From NCBI GenBank assembly GCA_041402125.1, contig JAWKSY010000014.1:1-64000 (forward strand): a stretch of 64,000 bases of DNA. Reading direction: 5' to 3'. This DNA comes from JAWKSY01 sp041402125 (GTDB lineage Bacteria > Planctomycetota > GCA-002687715 > DRQF01). The notes under the pieces are model-generated. The model was not told the origin of the DNA and did not search any database. It saw only the letters and a list, made by a program, of their open reading frames with translations. A program made the position numbers and the translations under genes. The number at the start of each line of letters is the position of its first letter. The stretch's first letter is position 1. This document shows, one piece after another, positions 43,571-52,185 of the stretch.

Positions 43571-44104
43571 ATGAAGATCCTGAAGTACGCCCTGATCGCC
43601 CTCGCCGTGCTCGTGCTCGGCTACCTCGTCGCCGGTCTCGCCATGTCGGGTGACTACGTCGTCGAGCGATCGATCACGATCGACGCCCCGGCCGCGAAGG
43701 TCTACCCCGCCGTCGCCGACCTCGGCCGCTGGCCCGAGTGGGCGGTCTGGTGGCAGGGCGAGGAGAAGCCGGTCGTCACGCCCGGCGAGACGATGGTGGG
43801 CGTCGGCGCGAGCCAGTCGTGGACGATGACCGGCGGCAACGGCGACATGAAGATCACGAAGGCCGACCCGAAGACGGGCGTCAAGTACGACTTCGCGATG
43901 GTCAGTGGCGACCAGCGCCAACCCGCCGACGGCGAGATCAAGTTCATCGAGAAGGATGGCAAGACCGAGGTCATCTGGACGATGAGCGGCAATGCAGACG
44001 CCTTCTACTTTCGCCCCATGATGGCGACATTCGGCGAGTACAAGATCGGCAGCGACTTCGCCGCCGGCCTCGCCAACCTCAAGAAGCTCATCGAGAAGAA
44101 GTGA
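43571..44104 (+). CDS. SRPBCC family protein with N-terminal membrane anchor
   Basis: A 177-residue protein. MKILKYALIALAVLVLGYLVAGLAMSG is one membrane helix or uncleaved signal. The rest fits the START/polyketide-cyclase-like SRPBCC fold: VERSITIDAPAAKVYPAVADLGRWPEWAVWW at the start, GASQSWTMTGGNGDMKI in the middle and a C-terminal helix FAAGLANLKKLIEKK that would close the hydrophobic pocket. Such proteins bind lipids or other hydrophobic ligands. GGAGAAGGAACG lies before the ATG. Function unknown; it stands alone and converges on the DUF1015 gene. Confidence 0.85.
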   Translation: MKILKYALIALAVLVLGYLVAGLAMSGDYVVERSITIDAPAAKVYPAVADLGRWPEWAVWWQGEEKPVVTPGETMVGVGASQSWTMTGGNGDMKITKADPKTGVKYDFAMVSGDQRQPADGEIKFIEKDGKTEVIWTMSGNADAFYFRPMMATFGEYKIGSDFAAGLANLKKLIEKK

Positions 44105-44113
44105 AATTCTCCC

Positions 44114-44142
44114 GGGCGCGGCCGCATCCGTCGGCCGCGCCC
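44114..44142. terminator. Hairpin between convergent SRPBCC and DUF1015 genes
   Basis: A perfect 11-bp GC-rich stem (GGGCGCGGCCG with its complement) and a 7-base loop lie 9 bases after the SRPBCC stop and 14 before the DUF1015 stop. It lacks a T-tract on the plus strand; on the minus strand GAGAATTTCAC follows. Likely a shared terminator. Confidence 0.55.
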
Positions 44143-44155
44143 GCGACGACCGCGA

Positions 44156-45370
44156 TCAGACCCCGACGCGGGTGTCGTAGATCGCGAAGCCGGTGAGCAT
44201 CTTCGGATAGAAGTCGGTGCTCTTCGGCGGCATGACGCCGCCCGCCTCGGCGATGTCCGAGACCTCGCGCGGCGGGATGCCCTCGAGGATGAAGGCCGCG
44301 TCCGCCCGCCCCTCCGCGACGTCGCGCAGCGCGGCGCCGGCGTCGCGGCGGTAGCCGAGATGCTCCTCCTCCTCGAGTCCGGCGAGCGTCGGCTCGATCC
44401 CCACCTCGGCGATGTCGACGACGTCCAGCGCGTCGAGCCCCTCACGCGCGCCCTTGTCGATCGTCCAGAGGAAGAGCCCCTGCGGGCGCGCCACGCCGAC
44501 GGTGCCGGCGCCGGCCTTGGTGACCGCGCGGCGGAGCGCCTCGGCGTCGCCCGCGAAGGGCTTCGCGCCCGCGGCGGCGAGACGCGCGTCGAGCGCCGCG
44601 CCGCGGTCGGCGTCGAGCCCGCGCAGCGTGCGGTGCGTGGGCAGGACGACGAGTCCCGGATCCTCGAGATCGACGCAGGTGACGAGCGCGTAGCCGGCGC
44701 CCGGATGGCCGGCCGACTCGGCGTACTGCCCGGCCACCGTGAAGCGGTGGTGTCCGTCGGCGATCACGTACTCGCTCTCGGCGAAGATGGCGCCCAGCGC
44801 GGCCACCGCCTCCGGATCGGAGAGCGGCGCGAAGGCGTGGCGCGTACCGTCGTCCTCGACGAGCTCGGCCGCCGGTCCGGCGCGATCGAGCCAGCGGCTC
44901 TCGAAGGCCGGGCCGCGGTGGCGCAGGAGAAAGATCTGGCCGAAGTGGGCCTCGGTCGCCTCGAGGAGGTGGAGGCGGTCGACGCGGGCCGAAGCGTGCG
45001 TGCGCTCGTGGTGCCGGACGCGATCGCGGCGCGCCATCTCGAAGACGCCGGTGACCGCGGTCCGCGTGAGCTCGCGCCCGTCCGGCAGGCGGAAGGTCTG
45101 GCGGTAGACGGAGTAGCCGGGCGCCTCGTCCAGGCGAAGCACGCCGGAGTCGATCCACTCGCGAAGGCGGCGGCCCGCCTGGGGGTGCCAGCTCCGGTCC
45201 TCCGGCCCCGACTCGCCGCGGATGAGGCGGACGACGTTGTTCGGATGGGCCGCCTCGTAGCGGGCCTTCAGGGCCGGCGAGATCTTGTCGTAGGGCTGCG
45301 TGACGAGGTCCGACCAGCGGGCGCCGAGGCGGGCGACGTCGTAGCGCAGGGCGCGGAAGGGGTGGATCAC
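44156..45370 (-). CDS. DUF1015 family protein
   Basis: A 404-residue protein starting MIHPFRALRYDVARLGARWSDLVTQPYDKISPALKARY. The family blocks TPHDRVRHHERTHASARVDRLHLLEATEAHFGQIFLLRHR-like, YVIADGHHRFTVAGQYAE and GYALVTCVDLEDPGLVVLPTHRTLRGL are present. DUF1015 proteins have unknown activity and very often sit directly beside phosphoglycerate dehydrogenase, as here (13 bp after serA), suggesting a role linked to serine metabolism. The DGHHRF motif would suit a metal- or nucleotide-binding site, but this is not shown. Confidence 0.9.
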   Translation of the reverse strand: MIHPFRALRYDVARLGARWSDLVTQPYDKISPALKARYEAAHPNNVVRLIRGESGPEDRSWHPQAGRRLREWIDSGVLRLDEAPGYSVYRQTFRLPDGRELTRTAVTGVFEMARRDRVRHHERTHASARVDRLHLLEATEAHFGQIFLLRHRGPAFESRWLDRAGPAAELVEDDGTRHAFAPLSDPEAVAALGAIFAESEYVIADGHHRFTVAGQYAESAGHPGAGYALVTCVDLEDPGLVVLPTHRTLRGLDADRGAALDARLAAAGAKPFAGDAEALRRAVTKAGAGTVGVARPQGLFLWTIDKGAREGLDALDVVDIAEVGIEPTLAGLEEEEHLGYRRDAGAALRDVAEGRADAAFILEGIPPREVSDIAEAGGVMPPKSTDFYPKMLTGFAIYDTRVGV

Positions 45371-45383
45371 GGCGGGTCTCCGA

Positions 45384-46967
45384 TCAGGTGTCGAGATCGA
45401 TCAGGGTCACGACGTGCACGCCCTCGAAGCCGCGCAGCTCCTCGAGCAGCCCCTCGTCGGGCGCGCTGTCGAGGTTGAAGATCGAGAGCGCGCGGCCGTC
45501 CTTCTGATCGCGGCCCAGCGAGAGGTTCGCGATGTTCACGCCGCGCGCGCCGAGCTCGGAGGCGACCTTGCCCACGATGCCGGGCACGTCGCGATTCGAG
45601 ACGAAGAGCATCTTGCCCTCGGGGATCGCGTCGAGGTTGTAGTCGTCGATGCGGACGATGCGCTGGCCCGTCTTGCCGAAGAGCGTGCCCGCGACGGTGG
45701 TCTTGCGACCGGATTCGGCGACGAGCGTGAAGGAGAGCAGCGCCCGGAAGCTCTTGTGCTCCTGCCGGGTGACCTCCTCCATCACGATGCCGCGCTCGTG
45801 CGCGAGGTCCCAGGCGTTGAGCTCGTTGACCTCGTCGCCGGCGATGTGGTCGAGGAAGCCGCGCAGCATGAAGGCCGAGAGCGCGCGCACGTTGCGCGTC
45901 GGCACCTGGCCGTAGTAGCGCGCGGTGAGGCGCCCCACCCCGCCCTGGATGCCGCCGAGGATCCGGCCGAGACGCCGGGCGAGGCCGAGGAAGGGCTCGA
46001 TCTCGTTGCGGGTCGTGGGGTCGATCGCGAGCCCGTTGATGGCGCCGCGGATGTCGCCCTCGAGGAGGAAGTCGCGGATCTGCTCCAGCACGCGCACGGC
46101 CACGATCTCCTGCGCCTCCGTCGTCGAGGCGCCGAGGTGCGGCGTGACGACGACGCGGGGATCCTCGAGCAGCGGCGAGCCCACCGGCGGCTCGGTCTCG
46201 AAGACGTCGAGGGCCGCCCCCGCGACCTGGCCGCTCTGCAGCGCCTCGTGGAGCGCGGCCTCGTCGATGATGCCGCCGCGGGCGCAGTTGACGATGCGGA
46301 CGCCGGGCTTCATGCGGCCGATGAGGTCCGCGTCGACCAGGTGCTTCGTCGCCGGGAGCAGCGGGACGTGCAGCGTGATGACGTCGGCGAATCCGACCGC
46401 GTCCTCGAGATCGACGAGCTCGAAGCCCAGCTCGGCCGCGGCCGCCCCGCCCAGGGCCGGGTCGTAGCCGACGACCTTCATGCCGAGACCACGGGCCTTC
46501 TCGGCCACGAGCCGCCCGATGCGCCCCAGACCGACGACGGCGAGACGGCGGTCGCGCAGCTCGATGCCGGTGAAGCGGGATTTCTCGAAGTTGCCGGCCC
46601 GCATGGCGGCGTCGGCAGGCGCGATGTTTCGCGCGAGGGCCATCATCATCGCGACGGCGTGCTCCGCCGCGGCGTTGCTGTTCGCGCCGGGGGTGTTCAT
46701 CACGACGATGCCGCGCGCCGTCGCCGCCTTGACGTCGATGTTGTCGACGCCGGTCCCGGCCCGGCCGATGACCCGCAGCGTCGTCCCGCGCGCGATGATC
46801 TCGGCCGTCACCTTCGTGCGCGAGCGGACGACCAGGGCCTGGAAGCCGGGCAGGATCTCGGCCAGCTCCTCGGCGGAGATGCCCGCCCGGTCGACGACCT
46901 CGATCCCCGTGCCCTCGAGCGCGCCGAAGTGGCGCGGGTCGAGCTTGTCCGCGATCAGGATCCGCAC
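45384..46967 (-). CDS. serA: D-3-phosphoglycerate dehydrogenase (ASB + ACT domains)
   Basis: A 527-residue enzyme catalysing the first step of serine synthesis. The N-terminal domain starts VRILIADKLDPRHFGAL; catalytic and NAD-binding landmarks are LVVRSRTKVTAEII, IGRAGTGVDNIDVKAATARGIVVMNTPGANSNAAAEHAVAMMMALARNI, VVGLGRIGRLVAEKARGLGMKVVGYDP, VNCARGGIIDEAAL and VVTPHLGASTTEAQE (catalytic His). A regulatory ASB domain (about residues 320-450) and a C-terminal ACT domain (MLFVSNRDVPGIVGKVASEL) follow, as in the long type. GTG at 46965-46967 has a strong GAGGAGGGGG upstream. The product pathway meets glyA, encoded 2 kb away. Confidence 0.96.
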   Translation of the reverse strand: MRILIADKLDPRHFGALEGTGIEVVDRAGISAEELAEILPGFQALVVRSRTKVTAEIIARGTTLRVIGRAGTGVDNIDVKAATARGIVVMNTPGANSNAAAEHAVAMMMALARNIAPADAAMRAGNFEKSRFTGIELRDRRLAVVGLGRIGRLVAEKARGLGMKVVGYDPALGGAAAAELGFELVDLEDAVGFADVITLHVPLLPATKHLVDADLIGRMKPGVRIVNCARGGIIDEAALHEALQSGQVAGAALDVFETEPPVGSPLLEDPRVVVTPHLGASTTEAQEIVAVRVLEQIRDFLLEGDIRGAINGLAIDPTTRNEIEPFLGLARRLGRILGGIQGGVGRLTARYYGQVPTRNVRALSAFMLRGFLDHIAGDEVNELNAWDLAHERGIVMEEVTRQEHKSFRALLSFTLVAESGRKTTVAGTLFGKTGQRIVRIDDYNLDAIPEGKMLFVSNRDVPGIVGKVASELGARGVNIANLSLGRDQKDGRALSIFNLDSAPDEGLLEELRGFEGVHVVTLIDLDT

Positions 46968-47254
46968 CGTTCCCCCTCCTCTTTCCCGCCGGGATCGATC
47001 CCGGCCTCCGGGCGGCGAGACGCCGGAGACCCTCGGGACCTTACCGAGGGACCGCCCCATCCTCCCGACGGGGGAGAAAAAGCCCGGCCCGGGGCGCCTC
47101 GGCGCGGCTCAAACCGTTCCTCGGACGGCAGTTCCCGCCGTCCCCGACGATCGCGCCGGCGACCCTAATCTCCTTTTCTTGTTGGCCTTATGCTCCGATG
47201 TTAGCTTCGGCGGCACCGCATTTCGCCACGGATTCCATCGGGGAGGACGGTCCC

Positions 47255-48622
47255 ATGACCATCGACGCCGGCACGCTCTACCACCACTCCGCCGCGGAGG
47301 TCCACGAGACGCTCCGCCGCTACATGCTCGCGGACGGCCTCCCCATCGTCCTCGACCCCGTGGCCAGCCGGGGCGCCTGGCTCGTCGACAAGCGGACGGG
47401 CAAGCGCTACCTCGACCTCTTCAGCTTCTTCGCGAGCCAGCCGCTGGGCTTCAACCACCCCCGGCTCCGCGACGAGTCCTTCCGCGAGAAGATCGACGCC
47501 GTGGCCTCCGTGAAGGTCACGAACAGCGACGTCTACACGCAGGCGATGGCCGACTTCGTCCAGACCTTCGGCGACATCGCGATCCCGGAGAGCCACCGCC
47601 ACCACCTGTTCTTCGTCGAGGGCGGCGCCCTCGCGGTCGAGAACGCGATGAAGGCGGCCTTCGACTGGAAGTACCGCAAGAACGAGCAGAAGGGCCTCGC
47701 GGCCACCGAGGACCTCCAGATCCTCCACTTCAAGAGCGCCTTCCACGGCCGTTCGGGCTACACGCTCTCGGTCACGAACACCGCGGATCCGCGGAAGTAC
47801 CAGTACTTCCCCAAGTTCGACTGGCCGCGCGTCTCGACCCCCGGCTGCACGGGCTGCCTCGCCTGCGACGGCTCGAAGTGCCAGCGGACCGGCTCCGAGA
47901 ACGACGCCGTCGTCGCGGCCGAGCAGCGCTCCCTGGCCGAGATCGAGGCCGCCATCGCCTCGCGCGGACACCACATCGCGGCCATCCTGATCGAGACGAT
48001 CCAGGGCGAGGGCGGCGACAACCACTTCCGCCCCGAGTTCCTCCGGGCGCTCCGCGAGATCTGCGACCGCGAGGACATGCTCCTGATCTTCGACGAGGTC
48101 CAGACCGGCATGGGCCTCACCGGGACCTGGTGGGCCTTCCAGCAGCTCGGGGTCGAGCCCGACGTCTTCAGCTTCGGCAAGAAGAGCCAGGTCTGCGGCA
48201 TCGCCGCCAACCGGCGCCTCGACGAGGTCGATTCGGTCTTCAAGGTCTCGAGCCGCATCAATTCGACCTGGGGCGGCAACCTCGTGGACATGGTCCGGGC
48301 GGAGCGCGTCGTCCAGGTCATCCAGGAGGAGGGCCTCCTCGCCAACGTCGAGGAAATGGGGCAGCGGCTCCTGGCCGGGTTCCGTAAGATCGCGGCCGAC
48401 ACGGGGAAGATCTCGCGCGTCCGCGGTCGGGGCCTGATGCTCGCCTTCGACTTCGCCGACGGGGCGACGCGTGATCGCTTCAACAAGGCGCTCTTCGAGC
48501 GCGAGGTCATGATGCTCGCCTGCGGCGCGACCACGATGCGGACCCGACCGGTCCTCGACATCGACGCCGAGGCGGTGGACGTGGCCATCGAGCGGATCCG
48601 CGACGCGGTCGAGTCGCTCTGA
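47255..48622 (+). CDS. lat: L-lysine 6-transaminase
   Basis: A 455-residue class III aminotransferase. Family blocks include RYMLADGLPIVLDPVASRGAWLVDKRTGKRYLDLFSFFASQPLGFNHP, FFVEGGALAVENAMKAAFDWK, FKSAFHGRSGYTLSVTNT, AILIETIQGEGGDNHFRPEFLRALREIC, LLIFDEVQTGMGLTGTWWAFQQLGVEPDVFSFGKKSQVCG (PLP Lys in FGKK) and STWGGNLVDMVRAERV. It moves the epsilon-amino group of lysine to 2-oxoglutarate. ATG at 47255 has GGGAGGAC upstream; the earlier ATG lacks family support. An unusual insertion, CTGCLACDGSKC, with four cysteines follows residue 199 and looks like a small metal site. Confidence 0.93.
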   Translation: MTIDAGTLYHHSAAEVHETLRRYMLADGLPIVLDPVASRGAWLVDKRTGKRYLDLFSFFASQPLGFNHPRLRDESFREKIDAVASVKVTNSDVYTQAMADFVQTFGDIAIPESHRHHLFFVEGGALAVENAMKAAFDWKYRKNEQKGLAATEDLQILHFKSAFHGRSGYTLSVTNTADPRKYQYFPKFDWPRVSTPGCTGCLACDGSKCQRTGSENDAVVAAEQRSLAEIEAAIASRGHHIAAILIETIQGEGGDNHFRPEFLRALREICDREDMLLIFDEVQTGMGLTGTWWAFQQLGVEPDVFSFGKKSQVCGIAANRRLDEVDSVFKVSSRINSTWGGNLVDMVRAERVVQVIQEEGLLANVEEMGQRLLAGFRKIAADTGKISRVRGRGLMLAFDFADGATRDRFNKALFEREVMMLACGATTMRTRPVLDIDAEAVDVAIERIRDAVESL

Positions 48623-48641
48623 GGACGGAGGGGACGGGACG

Positions 48642-49943
48642 ATGACCCAGGGACGCTGGATCTTGCCGATCGTCCTCCTCGCGATGGCCCGTCCGGCGGC
48701 CGCGCAGGAGTTGCCCAGCCTCGAGAAGCTCCTCGAGGAGGCGAACCGCGCGGTCGCGGAGCAGAAGGACAAGATCCGCGAGAACGTCGAGGAGGCCGTG
48801 AAGACCTTCCGCCGCGCGTCGAAGGGCGCGAACGGCGCCGACGAGGTCGAGGTCCGCGCCCAGCGTCTTCGCGTCGCGAGCCTCGGGCCGGCCGCCCTCC
48901 CCGATCTGATGACCGCGCTGCGCGCGGAGAAGAACGCCGGCGTCGTCGCCAACATCGCCGACACCGTCGCCGCCATCCGCGACCCGGCCTCCATCGCTCC
49001 CCTGCTCGAGTTCGCGAGCCAGGCGGATCCCGAGCCCGCCGCGGCCGCGATCCGCGCCGTCGGCCTGATCGGGGATCGCGAGAGCGTGCCCTCGGTCCTC
49101 GCCCTCGCCGAGGCGACGCCCGACGGCCCGGTCCACGCGTCCTGCCTGGTCGCGCTCGCGCGGCTCGAGGCGGACGCGGCGCACCCCCTCTGGGAGCGCG
49201 GCGTGCAGTCCCGCTCGTCGGTCGTCCGCGCCGCCGCGGTCGAGGCCCTCGGCCTCGTCGGCCGGTCCGGCGACGTGAAGCTCGTGAGCGAGCGACTGAC
49301 GGACGACAACGACGACGTCGTCTTCGCCGCCATCGACGCGATCGGTCGCCTCGCCGAGCGCACGCGCTCGAGCCAGGCCCTCAAGGCCCTGCACGAGGTC
49401 CTCGCGCGCGAGAACCAGGCCTTCGTCGACGCCGCGCTCACCGTGGTCGGGAAGGTCGGTAACGACACCTCGAAGGGACACCTGAAGTCGCTCGTCGATC
49501 GCCTCGGCGCCGACGAGGCCAACGCCGGCTTCGAGGGCACGATCCGGCTGCGCAAGCGCGCGGCGATCACGCTCTACCAACTCGGCGACGTCTACGGTCG
49601 CGACGAGCTCGCGAAGCCGCACAAGAAGGCCATCCGCGCCGCCCGCAACGCACGCGCCGCGCGCGGGCAGTGGGAGGCCCTGAGCGACCTCTACTGGGAG
49701 TTCGGGGACTGGAAGTCCGCGATCGACGCCACCGAGAAGGCGATCGACCCGCAGGAGATCCGCTCCCTGCAGACGAACAACCTCCGGATCGCCCGCTGCT
49801 ACGCCCGCCTCGGCAACTTCTCGCGCGCCGCGAAGTTCCTCCAGAAGGCGGAGGGCGCCCCGCCCTGGGTCGACGTCGCCGACGACGAGTCCTTCCGCGA
49901 GATGCGACAGGATCGCCGCTACCGCGACAAGTTCGAGCGCTGA
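48642..49943 (+). CDS. Secreted HEAT-repeat protein
   Basis: A 433-residue protein. MTQGRWILPIVLLAMARPAAAQ is a signal peptide; a charged coiled segment (LEKLLEEANRAVAEQKDKIRENVEEAVKTFRRASKG) follows. Helical pairs then repeat about every 30-37 residues (RVASLGPAALPDLMTALRAEKNAG, IRDPASIAPLLEFASQADPEPAAAAIRAVGLIGD, RSSVVRAAAVEALGLVGRSG), a HEAT/armadillo-type solenoid. The last 110 residues look like TPR (WEALSDLYWEFGDWKSAIDATEKAI, NNLRIARCYARLGNFSRAAKFLQKAE). It is likely a periplasmic scaffold for protein contacts. It lies 19 bases after lat. Part of its 3' end is repeated at 50176-50219. Confidence 0.85.
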   Translation: MTQGRWILPIVLLAMARPAAAQELPSLEKLLEEANRAVAEQKDKIRENVEEAVKTFRRASKGANGADEVEVRAQRLRVASLGPAALPDLMTALRAEKNAGVVANIADTVAAIRDPASIAPLLEFASQADPEPAAAAIRAVGLIGDRESVPSVLALAEATPDGPVHASCLVALARLEADAAHPLWERGVQSRSSVVRAAAVEALGLVGRSGDVKLVSERLTDDNDDVVFAAIDAIGRLAERTRSSQALKALHEVLARENQAFVDAALTVVGKVGNDTSKGHLKSLVDRLGADEANAGFEGTIRLRKRAAITLYQLGDVYGRDELAKPHKKAIRAARNARAARGQWEALSDLYWEFGDWKSAIDATEKAIDPQEIRSLQTNNLRIARCYARLGNFSRAAKFLQKAEGAPPWVDVADDESFREMRQDRRYRDKFER

Positions 49944-49972
49944 TCCGCGTCCGCAGTCGCCCGCAACACACC

Positions 49973-50083
49973 AAATGCTAGTACGGTGCCAGTCACCGGA
50001 TGAGCATCCCTGCGGACAATGCCGCGACGTCGTTGACGGTCACGCGGGATGCTCATCCGGTGACTGGCACCGTACTAGCATTT
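49973..50083. repeat. Long perfect inverted repeat, family 2 copy 1
   Basis: Arms of 38 bases (49973-50010 and 50046-50083) are exact reverse complements and enclose a 35-base loop. Each arm contains the core GGTGCCAGTCACCGGATG, flanked outside by ATGCTAGTAC and inside by AGCATCCC. It starts 29 bases after the HEAT-repeat stop codon. A second element with the same core lies at 50228-50338. No open reading frame or transposase is associated. Confidence 0.92.
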
Positions 50084-50175
50084 CCTCCGACGACGGGCCG
50101 CGCGCGAACGCCGAGATCTTCCCGGAGCGCCTTCGTATCGGCCGCGGGCAGGCCCCGTCGGCGAAGGCGAACCCC

Positions 50176-50219
50176 ACCGCGACGTGTTCGAGCGCTGATC
50201 CGGGGCCGCGGTCGCTCGC
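50176..50219 (+). repeat. Imperfect copy of the 3' end of the HEAT-repeat gene
   Basis: These 44 bases match 49921-49964, which spans the last codons and stop of the HEAT-repeat gene, at 38 positions, including an unbroken GTTCGAGCGCTGATCC. The copy lies between the two inverted repeats. The arrangement gene end, inverted repeat, copy of gene end, inverted repeat points to a tandem duplication. The 92 bases before it (50084-50175) show no further similarity to the gene. Confidence 0.65.
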
Positions 50220-50227
50220 CGGGGAAA

Positions 50228-50338
50228 GATGCACGTACGGTGCCAGTCACCGGATGTGCATTTCCGGGCGAATTGGCTTCGCATGCGGACGCGGTGGAAC
50301 GGAGATGCACATCCGGTGACTGGCACCGTACGTGCATC
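50228..50338. repeat. Long perfect inverted repeat, family 2 copy 2
   Basis: Arms of 34 bases (50228-50261 and 50305-50338) are exact reverse complements around a 43-base loop. The core GGTGCCAGTCACCGGATG is identical to copy 1, but the flanks differ (GATGCACGTAC outside, TGCAT inside), and both arms changed together. Compensated change suggests that the pairing itself matters or that arms are copied from each other. Confidence 0.92.
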
Positions 50339-50348
50339 CACGAACGCG

Positions 50349-50385
50349 AAGGGCCCGCGGGCCTCGACGAGGCGCGCGGGCCCTT
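50349..50385 (-). terminator. Hairpin at the 3' end of the next minus-strand gene
   Basis: An 11-bp perfect stem (AAGGGCCCGCG with its complement) encloses an inner 5-bp GCCTC/GAGGC stem. It lies 24 bases beyond the stop at 50410. Read on the minus strand it is followed by CGCGTTCG, a weak T-run only. Confidence 0.6.
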
Positions 50386-50409
50386 TCACGTCGTGACCCG
50401 GAGACGCGT

Positions 50410-51879
50410 TCAGTCGTGCAGCAGGATCGGCGGCTCGACGTTCTCCGTCCGGCCGAGGACCTCGAAGGCGGCGAGGATCTGCTCGAGCTGGGGTCGCGCG
50501 TCGCGGAAGCGGAACTCCGGCACCGCGAGCAGGATCGCGTAGGCGCGACCGGCGTTGGTGCAGACCGCGCCGATCGTCCGCAGCTCGACGTCGCGGCGAC
50601 GGGACTGCATCTCGAAGCGGATGCCGCGACGGCCGCCGATGGCCTCCGGCTTCTGGTAGAGGACCTTCGCGTCCTCCGACTTGCGACCGAGGCGCTCGAG
50701 GAGGTCGAGCAGGAAGGTCTCGGGTTCGACCTCGCGGCCGACCTGCGACATCGCGAAGACGTCGGCCGAAGCCTGGAGGGTCGGGTTGACGAGGCTGATC
50801 GCGGTGCTCGCGCCGGGCTCCGGGATCTCGAACGACCAGGTGAGGTTCGGACGCACGATGCGGAAGCCGAGCGGCACGTCCTCGTAGTCGAGCGAGAGCT
50901 GCGGATCGCCGCCGTCGTCCTCGCCGCGGGCGAAGGCCGCGACCTTGTCGGCCTCGGCGCGGACCGCGACCATGTGCGGACCGCCGAGCTCCTCGCGGAC
51001 GACGCTGCCGCGGCCGTCGAACCAGATCTCCCAGGCCCGCTCACCGGCGCTCAGGCGCCAGATCGTCAGGAACTGGTGCTTCCCCGCGACCCACTCCTTG
51101 CGGACCTCGCGGATCGCGTGCACGCGGACGAAGCGCTCCTCGACGCTGTCGAAGACCTTGAAGGTCTTGCCCTTCTCCGGGAAGTGACTGCTGTCGGCGA
51201 GACGTCGCAGGAGCGGCATCAGGAGCTCCGTCTCCTCGGCGAAGAGGACCTCGTTCTCCTCGACGTTCGCGCCGGCGCCGTGCGTCAGCTTGAGGTGACC
51301 GGACTCGACCGCGGCGTTGCGGATCTCGTTGTAGTCGTCGCTCTTCTCGAGGACGCTCACCGTGCGCGGACGCAGGTCGCGCCCGACGCTCTCGCGGACG
51401 CGGAGATCGAGCTCGTCGCTGCCGTCCTTCTTGCGGAAGACGGTGCGCGCCTCGAAGGCGTAGCCCGGATCCGCCGGGTCGCCGGTCTTCGCGATCTTCA
51501 CCTCGCGCCAGCCGACGCGGCGGCCGCGGTAGTAGACGTAGTAGAGGTCGGTCCGCTCCTCGTAGCGGTCGCCGGAGGTGAGGAGCTTGCGCGTCGCCTC
51601 CTCCGCCTTCTCCTCGACCTCCTTGCGCTCGCCGCGGATGAGCTCCTTGACCAGCCGCTTGGGCAGGACGATCTCGGAGCCGCGGAAGACGAAGGTCACC
51701 TGCTTGTCGTCCTCCCCGACGAGCCGGCCCTTGAACTCCCGGCCGTTCTTGAGGCGCAGGACGTCGTCTCCGGACACCTCGCGGTCGGTCTGGGCCGAGG
51801 CCGTCGCGGCGAGGATGAGGCCGACGAGGGCGAGGCCGAGGCGGCGCAGGCCGCGAGGGATCGAATGGGTGGCGTGCAT
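50410..51879 (-). CDS. Secreted protein of unknown function
   Basis: A 489-residue protein with signal peptide MHATHSIPRGLRRLGLALVGLILAATASAQ. Residues 30-75 (DVLRLKNGREFKGRLVGEDDKQVTFVFRGSEIVLPKRLVKELIRGE) resemble the small Sm-like or SHD1-type domain that planctomycete secreted proteins use ahead of a larger body. The rest is beta-rich with no recognised motif: YYVYYRGRRVGWREVKI, LRVRESVGRDLRPRTVSVLEKSDDYNEI and a C-terminal domain with RRGIRFEMQSRRRDVELRTIGAV. No catalytic signature is visible. The ATG at 51877-51879 gives the signal peptide; the frame is open further upstream without support. Divergent from the parvulin gene. Expected in the periplasm. Confidence 0.68.
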   Translation of the reverse strand: MHATHSIPRGLRRLGLALVGLILAATASAQTDREVSGDDVLRLKNGREFKGRLVGEDDKQVTFVFRGSEIVLPKRLVKELIRGERKEVEEKAEEATRKLLTSGDRYEERTDLYYVYYRGRRVGWREVKIAKTGDPADPGYAFEARTVFRKKDGSDELDLRVRESVGRDLRPRTVSVLEKSDDYNEIRNAAVESGHLKLTHGAGANVEENEVLFAEETELLMPLLRRLADSSHFPEKGKTFKVFDSVEERFVRVHAIREVRKEWVAGKHQFLTIWRLSAGERAWEIWFDGRGSVVREELGGPHMVAVRAEADKVAAFARGEDDGGDPQLSLDYEDVPLGFRIVRPNLTWSFEIPEPGASTAISLVNPTLQASADVFAMSQVGREVEPETFLLDLLERLGRKSEDAKVLYQKPEAIGGRRGIRFEMQSRRRDVELRTIGAVCTNAGRAYAILLAVPEFRFRDARPQLEQILAAFEVLGRTENVEPPILLHD

Positions 51880-52185
51880 GGGTCTTCTCTCTTCGAATCG
51901 GCGCGGATCAACGCATCCTCTTTCTCTATCGAAGGAAAGGGCGCCCGAGTTGAGTGGCTTCCACCCACCGGTGCAAGAAAACCCGGCGCGGGGCGTCTCA
52001 GGGGGGTCCGGTGGCGGAAGTCCCTGGCTCCCTTGCGCTTGGCGGCGGGAACGCCCTCGCGGGACCGGCCGGGGAAATCCCGGGGAGAACGCCCGGGCCG
52101 GCGCACGGAAAGGCGGACCCCGCCTTGAGTTCGGTCCGAGACTGTTAGTCTTGGACTCTGTTTGCGGAAGAAGGCGGGACGCGAC
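51880..52185. other. Divergent intergenic region
   Basis: No gene was found in 306 bases. TTAGTC/TAGTCT at 52145-52151 may be the -10 of the parvulin gene, whose ATG has GAAGAAGGCGGG upstream. The promoter for the minus-strand gene could not be placed. Confidence 0.35.

Noticed and set aside
49973..50338. CRISPR array or attachment-site pair.
   Set aside because: There are only two inverted units with different flanks, no regular direct repeats with spacers, and no cas, integrase or recombinase gene nearby.
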